DNA from: Bacteroidota bacterium
GTDB lineage: Bacteria > Bacteroidota > Bacteroidia > Bacteroidales > Paludibacteraceae
Direction of reading: 5' to 3'
Assembly: GCA_023391625.1 (NCBI GenBank)
Contig: JAEWAN010000006.1
Span: 248,001 to 312,000 of the forward strand
Length of the DNA: 64,000 nucleotides
Shown piece after piece: positions 60,244-64,000 of the stretch. How positions within the stretch are numbered: the stretch's first letter is position 1; the number at the start of each line of letters is the position of its first letter. The translations under genes were made by a program, and so were the position numbers. The notes under the pieces were generated by a model that saw nothing but the letters and a program-made list of their open reading frames with translations, had not been told where the DNA came from and made no database searches.

Positions 60244-62388
60244 ATGAATGTAGTTACAAACACCATCGCACTGGGCGATGGCCGTACCATTACCCTTGAA
60301 ACCGGTAAACTGGCTAAACAAGCTGACGGTTCAGTAATGGTTCGCATGGGAAACACCATGCTGCTTGCAACCGTAGTTGCAGCTAAAGATGCTGTTCCGG
60401 GAACAGACTTTATGCCGTTATCAGTTGATTATAAAGAAAAATTTGCTTCAAACGGACGCTTCCCCGGAGGTTTCACACGCCGTGAAGGACGCTCTTCCGA
60501 TTATGAAATTCTTGTATCTCGTCTGGTAGACCGCGCATTGCGCCCGCTATTTCCGGACGATTTCCACGCTGAAACTTTCGTTAACGTAACACTTTACTCT
60601 GCCGACGGAGTTGATATGCCCGACGCCTTGGCCGGACTGGCAGCTTCAGCAGCTTTGGCAGTATCAGATATACCTTTCAACGGACCTATTTCTGAAGTAC
60701 GTGTAGCACGTATCAACGGACAGTTCGTAATCAACCCTACTTTTGAACAGTTGGAAAACGCCGATATGGACATTATGGTGGCTGCTACCATGGACAACAT
60801 CATGATGGTGGAAGGAGAGATGAAAGAAGTGAGTGAAGATGATTTGCTGGAAGCTATGAAAGTAGCTCACGAAGCCATTAAAGTACATTGCCAGGCTCAG
60901 TTGGAACTGATGAAAGCTGTTGGAAAAACAGTAAAACGTGAATATTGCCACGAAGAAAACGATGAAGAGCTGAAAAAAGATATCTGGGATAAAACTTATG
61001 ACAAAGTATATGCGCTGGCAACAGCATGTAATGCTGACAAACATTCCCGTTCCGACAACTTCGCTGCGGTAAAAGCCGAATACATTACCGGCCTTGATCC
61101 GGAAGTAGCAGAAGAAAAGAAAGGAATGATAGACCGTTATTACCATGCGGTAGAAAAAGAAGCTATGCGCCGTTCCATTCTGGACGAAGGCAAACGCCTT
61201 GACGGTCGTAAAACGACTGAAATCCGTCCTATCTGGTCTGAAGTTGGTTATCTTCCCGGACCTCACGGGTCAGCTATCTTTACCCGCGGTGAAACCCAAT
61301 CGTTAAGTACTGTTACCCTCGGAACGAAACTGGATGAAAAAATCGTAGACGAATCTTTAATCCAAGGAAAAGAACGTTTCTTACTGCATTATAACTTTCC
61401 TCCTTTCTCTACGGGCGAAGCACGCGCCTCACGCGGTGTAGGCCGTCGTGAAATAGGACATGGCAACCTGGCATTCCGTGCCTTGAAACCTATGATCCCG
61501 GAAGATTATCCATACGTAGTACGTGTAGTTTCTGATATTCTGGAATCAAACGGTTCATCTTCTATGGCTACCGTATGTGCGGGAACACTGGCTTTGATGG
61601 ATGCCGGAGTACAGATAAAGAAACCGGTATCAGGTATCGCCATGGGATTAATTTCTGAAAACAAAGGTAAAAAATTCGCTGTCCTGTCAGACATCCTGGG
61701 AGATGAAGACCACCTGGGAGATATGGACTTCAAAGTTACCGGAACACGTGACGGTATTACAGCTACCCAAATGGACATCAAGGTGGACGGACTTTCCTAT
61801 GAAATCCTTGAGACAGCCTTGAAACAAGCCAAAGCAGGCCGTATGTACATCCTTGACAGAATTCAGGAAACACTGGCTGCACCACGGCCTGACCTGAAAC
61901 CACACGCTCCGCGTATTGTCGTAATGTTTATTCCGAAAGAAATGATCGGTGCGGTAATAGGCCCGGGTGGAAAAATAATCCAAAACATGCAGGCAGAAAC
62001 CGGAGCTACCATTTCTATTGAAGAAATAGGCGATCAGGGACGTGTTGAAATAGCAGCTAACAATAAGCAAGCTATTGACGCAGCCATTGCCAAAGTAAGA
62101 GGAATCGTAGCTATTCCGGAAGTAGGCGAATCTTACCAGGCTAAAGTAAAATCAATCATGCCATACGGAGCATTCGTAGAATTTATGCCGGGAAAAGAAG
62201 GATTGCTTCACATTTCCGAAATAGACTGGAAACGCGTGGAAACCATGGAACAATCCGGACTGAAAGAAGGCGATATCGTGGAAGTAAAACTACTGGATAT
62301 CGACGAAAAAACCGGAAAATTCAAACTTTCACGTAAAGCTTTGCTTCCACGTCCTCCACGTGAAGATAAAGACAAAGAAAAAGCATAA
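60244..62388 (+). CDS. pnp: Polyribonucleotide nucleotidyltransferase (PNPase)
   Basis: 3'-5' phosphorolytic RNA exonuclease of the degradosome. The 714 aa have the two RNase PH domains: the first starts [18 protein letters not shown], and the second has [13 protein letters not shown] and [22 protein letters not shown]. The helical linker lies between them, the KH domain at about 560-620 ([20 protein letters not shown]) and the S1 domain at about 630-700 ([25 protein letters not shown]). The C-terminus is charged (KDKEKA). Length agrees with the family (about 710). Confidence 0.97.
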   Translation: MNVVTNTIALGDGRTITLETGKLAKQADGSVMVRMGNTMLLATVVAAKDAVPGTDFMPLSVDYKEKFASNGRFPGGFTRREGRSSDYEILVSRLVDRALRPLFPDDFHAETFVNVTLYSADGVDMPDALAGLAASAALAVSDIPFNGPISEVRVARINGQFVINPTFEQLENADMDIMVAATMDNIMMVEGEMKEVSEDDLLEAMKVAHEAIKVHCQAQLELMKAVGKTVKREYCHEENDEELKKDIWDKTYDKVYALATACNADKHSRSDNFAAVKAEYITGLDPEVAEEKKGMIDRYYHAVEKEAMRRSILDEGKRLDGRKTTEIRPIWSEVGYLPGPHGSAIFTRGETQSLSTVTLGTKLDEKIVDESLIQGKERFLLHYNFPPFSTGEARASRGVGRREIGHGNLAFRALKPMIPEDYPYVVRVVSDILESNGSSSMATVCAGTLALMDAGVQIKKPVSGIAMGLISENKGKKFAVLSDILGDEDHLGDMDFKVTGTRDGITATQMDIKVDGLSYEILETALKQAKAGRMYILDRIQETLAAPRPDLKPHAPRIVVMFIPKEMIGAVIGPGGKIIQNMQAETGATISIEEIGDQGRVEIAANNKQAIDAAIAKVRGIVAIPEVGESYQAKVKSIMPYGAFVEFMPGKEGLLHISEIDWKRVETMEQSGLKEGDIVEVKLLDIDEKTGKFKLSRKALLPRPPREDKDKEKA

Positions 62389-62412
62389 TTTGTTTATTGA
62401 TTATAAAATCAG

Positions 62413-62442
62413 AAAAGAGGAAACCTTCAGGTTTCCTCTTTT
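62413..62442 (+). terminator. Terminator after pnp
   Basis: Perfect 13-bp stem (62413-62425 with 62430-62442), 4-base loop TTCA, followed by TTTT. A classic intrinsic terminator. Confidence 0.88.
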
Positions 62443-62682
62443 TTTTACGTGGTAATAATGCTAAAAGTAGGAAATGATGCTAAAAGTAAATCTGATAAAG
62501 TTAGTATATTACTATATTATAAATAGTTACAACTTAAAAACTTAAATTAAAAGGAACTAATTTATTCTTAGTTAAGCTTTTATAAATAAACATCGCCATA
62601 TCCCCAATCCTCGATGCTCATCTTCAATTCCACTCCGGTTAACAATTTCATCCAAGCTCAACAAAGGATAAATCAAGCTCAA
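62443..62682. other. Intergenic region between pnp and the clostripain gene
   Basis: About 240 bases, A/T-rich, no gene. A 12-base direct repeat ATGCTAAAAGTA occurs at 62458-62469 and 62477-62488. On the minus strand the frame of the clostripain gene stays open for 36 codons past its TGA, but the protein already ends at a natural-looking C-terminus. Confidence 0.45.
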
Positions 62683-63846
62683 TCAATGAGTAGCTTTATA
62701 CCATGCTGTTCCTACTTTTTGCGAAGTTTTAGAATTTACACTTGGATCGGAAATGGTAATTCCTGAAAAGCCATTTATTTTTATCATACCACGATTCATA
62801 GAGAAATAACTCGGGGTATGAAATGCATACGGAACTGCACGGGTCAAACGAACTTTAAATGCGTCCAACAACGTTTTATCCGAACACAACTTTTCCATAT
62901 AATCACCATAATCAAAAAAGATAACCGGATTATATCCATCCATAGGCTGAATAGAACCCAACTTCAATGAATCGAGAGTAAACCGCTGATTTATTTCTTT
63001 CATCAAAACAGCCAGACTATCCAGTTCCGAACAGTCTGTCACAGCTATTGTTCCGCTGGGAACTATATAATCCCTGTAAAAATCATGAAATCCCTCACAT
63101 AAACTATAAAAGTCAACATCTCCTAACAGATACTCCCCTATCTCTGCATAAGGGAAGCCATAAGCCATCATCTCGGTAGGAGATGCAATAAGGTGTTTTG
63201 TCACGTTCCTCAACTCATACGCCACTTCTATGGTGGACATATAGCAATCATCAAACAAAATATAATCCATCATTATACCTGCCCCGGCTATTCCCCGGGC
63301 AAGAGTCGTGATATCAGTCTGATAGTCCGGAGACAGTCCCCCGAAATAACGGGTCACAGGAACTCCCCTATCGTTTTGCCGATTTTCCAAAACAAATTGT
63401 CTGGAAGCGGTAACGGGCAGCCACCCCATGCCATGCCCTCCAATAATCATAGCATAACGGCCGGCCGGGGCAAAAGCCTTGACATCGTTCAGGATGGAAG
63501 TGATCCAATCAGAAGTATTCAACGAAGGATCAACATATGTTTTCAATATATTACGGGTACACGAGCCATGATCATACTTCAATTCAAACAGGGAGGCCTG
63601 TGACGGTGAAGAAGACAAAAAAACTAAGATCCGCTCTTTTTCCAGAATACCGCCGGCTATTGCTTGTTCAAAGTCTTTTATATTCACTTCGAAGAAAGAC
63701 TTTAAATCGCCGGACCAAGGCATATACATAAAAACAGTTTGTTCCGTATCGGGAAAATCCACCTCTTTTTCTACACAGGAAAACAAACCCGGCAAAACAA
63801 AACTAAGAATAAAAATAACTCTTCTCAATCCTTTTAACATACCCAT
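62683..63846 (-). CDS. Clostripain-family (C11) cysteine peptidase, lipoprotein
   Basis: 387 aa with a lipoprotein signal (Cys24 in LFSC, followed by acidic VEKEVD that resembles a surface-export signal in this phylum). The caspase-like C11 core shows the catalytic His138 in IIGGHGMGW and Cys201 in ILFDDCYMSTIEVAYELR. Clostripain-type enzymes cleave after Arg or Lys and may be self-processed. The C-terminal part continues to GTAWYKATH. It starts 23 bases after the stop of another minus-strand gene, so the two may be co-transcribed. The alternative ATG two codons in (63840) makes no difference to the signal peptide. Confidence 0.88.
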   Translation of the reverse strand: MGMLKGLRRVIFILSFVLPGLFSCVEKEVDFPDTEQTVFMYMPWSGDLKSFFEVNIKDFEQAIAGGILEKERILVFLSSSPSQASLFELKYDHGSCTRNILKTYVDPSLNTSDWITSILNDVKAFAPAGRYAMIIGGHGMGWLPVTASRQFVLENRQNDRGVPVTRYFGGLSPDYQTDITTLARGIAGAGIMMDYILFDDCYMSTIEVAYELRNVTKHLIASPTEMMAYGFPYAEIGEYLLGDVDFYSLCEGFHDFYRDYIVPSGTIAVTDCSELDSLAVLMKEINQRFTLDSLKLGSIQPMDGYNPVIFFDYGDYMEKLCSDKTLLDAFKVRLTRAVPYAFHTPSYFSMNRGMIKINGFSGITISDPSVNSKTSQKVGTAWYKATH

Positions 63847-63869
63847 GCGCTTACTATAACTATTTCCGC

Positions 63870-64000
63870 CTACTTGGAAAGTAAATTCTTATCTATCAGC
63901 CTCCGGAGTAACTCTTCTTTTCTGGCGGGTGAAAGCGGCAATTCATTGCCACGGACATCCACTTTATTGCCAAAAACAGCACTGATACAGGAGGTATTAA
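63870..64000 (-). CDS. C-terminal end of an unidentified protein (5' part outside window)
   Basis: Only the last 43 codons are visible, hand-translated on the minus strand, ending in a TAG at 63872-63870. The segment contains ISAVFGNKVDVRGN and then a helical, basic end (ARKEELLRRLIDKNLLSK). It reads as real protein rather than random sequence, but no family can be named from this much. It precedes the clostripain-like gene by 23 bases on the same strand. Confidence 0.6.
   Translation of the reverse strand, partial: NTSCISAVFGNKVDVRGNELPLSPARKEELLRRLIDKNLLSK

Noticed and set aside
62458..62488. Two 12-base direct repeats downstream of pnp as a possible CRISPR or element end
   Set aside because: Only two short copies with a 7-base spacer; no array, no cas genes and no inverted ends.
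62575..62682. Open frame after the clostripain stop codon (possible TGA read-through or selenocysteine)
   Set aside because: The protein already ends in a natural C-terminus, and no selenocysteine-type hairpin is seen; probably chance.

Overview
This window is chromosomal core DNA from a member of the Bacteroidales (phylum Bacteroidota). The signs are consistent. Housekeeping genes occur in Bacteroidota-typical order (purH-mreBCD-mrdA-rodA; a block of yidD, rnpA, hemD and a DUF4271 gene). Glycyl-tRNA synthetase is the single-chain type and PurL is the long type. There is a type IX secretion (T9SS) C-terminal domain on a secreted GH16 enzyme. At least twenty genes are preceded by the Bacteroidota -7 promoter box TAnnTTTG rather than by an E. 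coli-like -10 box or a strong Shine-Dalgarno sequence. The T9SS tail points away from many Bacteroides species and towards a Parabacteroides/Barnesiella/Dysgonomonas-like lineage, but the genus cannot be fixed from this sequence. I saw no rRNA, tRNA, CRISPR array, insertion sequence, prophage or integrative element.

Layout. 1-3.0 kb (minus strand): mannose-6-phosphate isomerase (cut by the window edge), UDP-glucose 4-epimerase and a sugar-nucleotide transferase, all nucleotide-sugar supply. 3.6-10.4 kb (plus): hflX, a DUF4954 left-handed beta-helix protein, an iron alcohol dehydrogenase, a flavin reductase, aroA and recX. 10.4-13.8 kb (minus): a five-gene envelope cluster built around a VTC-type polyphosphate polymerase domain, with a DUF4956 membrane protein, a DUF2490 outer-membrane protein, a secreted YD-like protein and a lipoprotein. 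14.1-17.8 kb (plus): recG, ndk and an M23/LysM peptidase. 17.9-28.4 kb (minus): a small LPS-kinase-like protein, the elongasome operon rodA-mrdA-mreD-mreC-mreB, purH, DUF4268, dprA and a VanZ-like protein.

28.9-37.9 kb: purL (plus), an SMR transporter and glyS (minus), and topoisomerase IV subunit A (plus), whose disordered acidic tail ends in a sliding-clamp-like pentapeptide. 38-44 kb: a ThiF/MoeB-like E1 enzyme, the multidomain GH16 glucanase with T9SS tail, and an SPFH-CPBP-Arc operon. 44-51 kb (minus): yidD, rnpA, hemD, DUF4271, a LOG-family protein, an argD-like aminotransferase, a Ca/Na exchanger and a Na/Pi cotransporter. 51-64 kb: a TGS-like/uridine-kinase fusion, DUF4491, the two subunits of an Nfn-type transhydrogenase, a CDGSH-GNAT-peroxiredoxin cluster, fmt, xseA, pnp, a clostripain-family lipoprotein and the end of an unidentified gene.

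The most notable items are: (i) the polyphosphate-polymerase envelope operon; (ii) the C-terminal clamp-motif candidate on topoisomerase IV; (iii) several genes whose -7 box sits 3-12 bases before the start codon, implying leaderless or near-leaderless mRNAs, where an in-frame TTG inside the promoter box misleads start calling; (iv) the SPFH-CPBP-Arc operon; and (v) the CDGSH-GNAT-Prx redox cluster. All functional statements rest on reading motifs and context by eye; no database search was possible.
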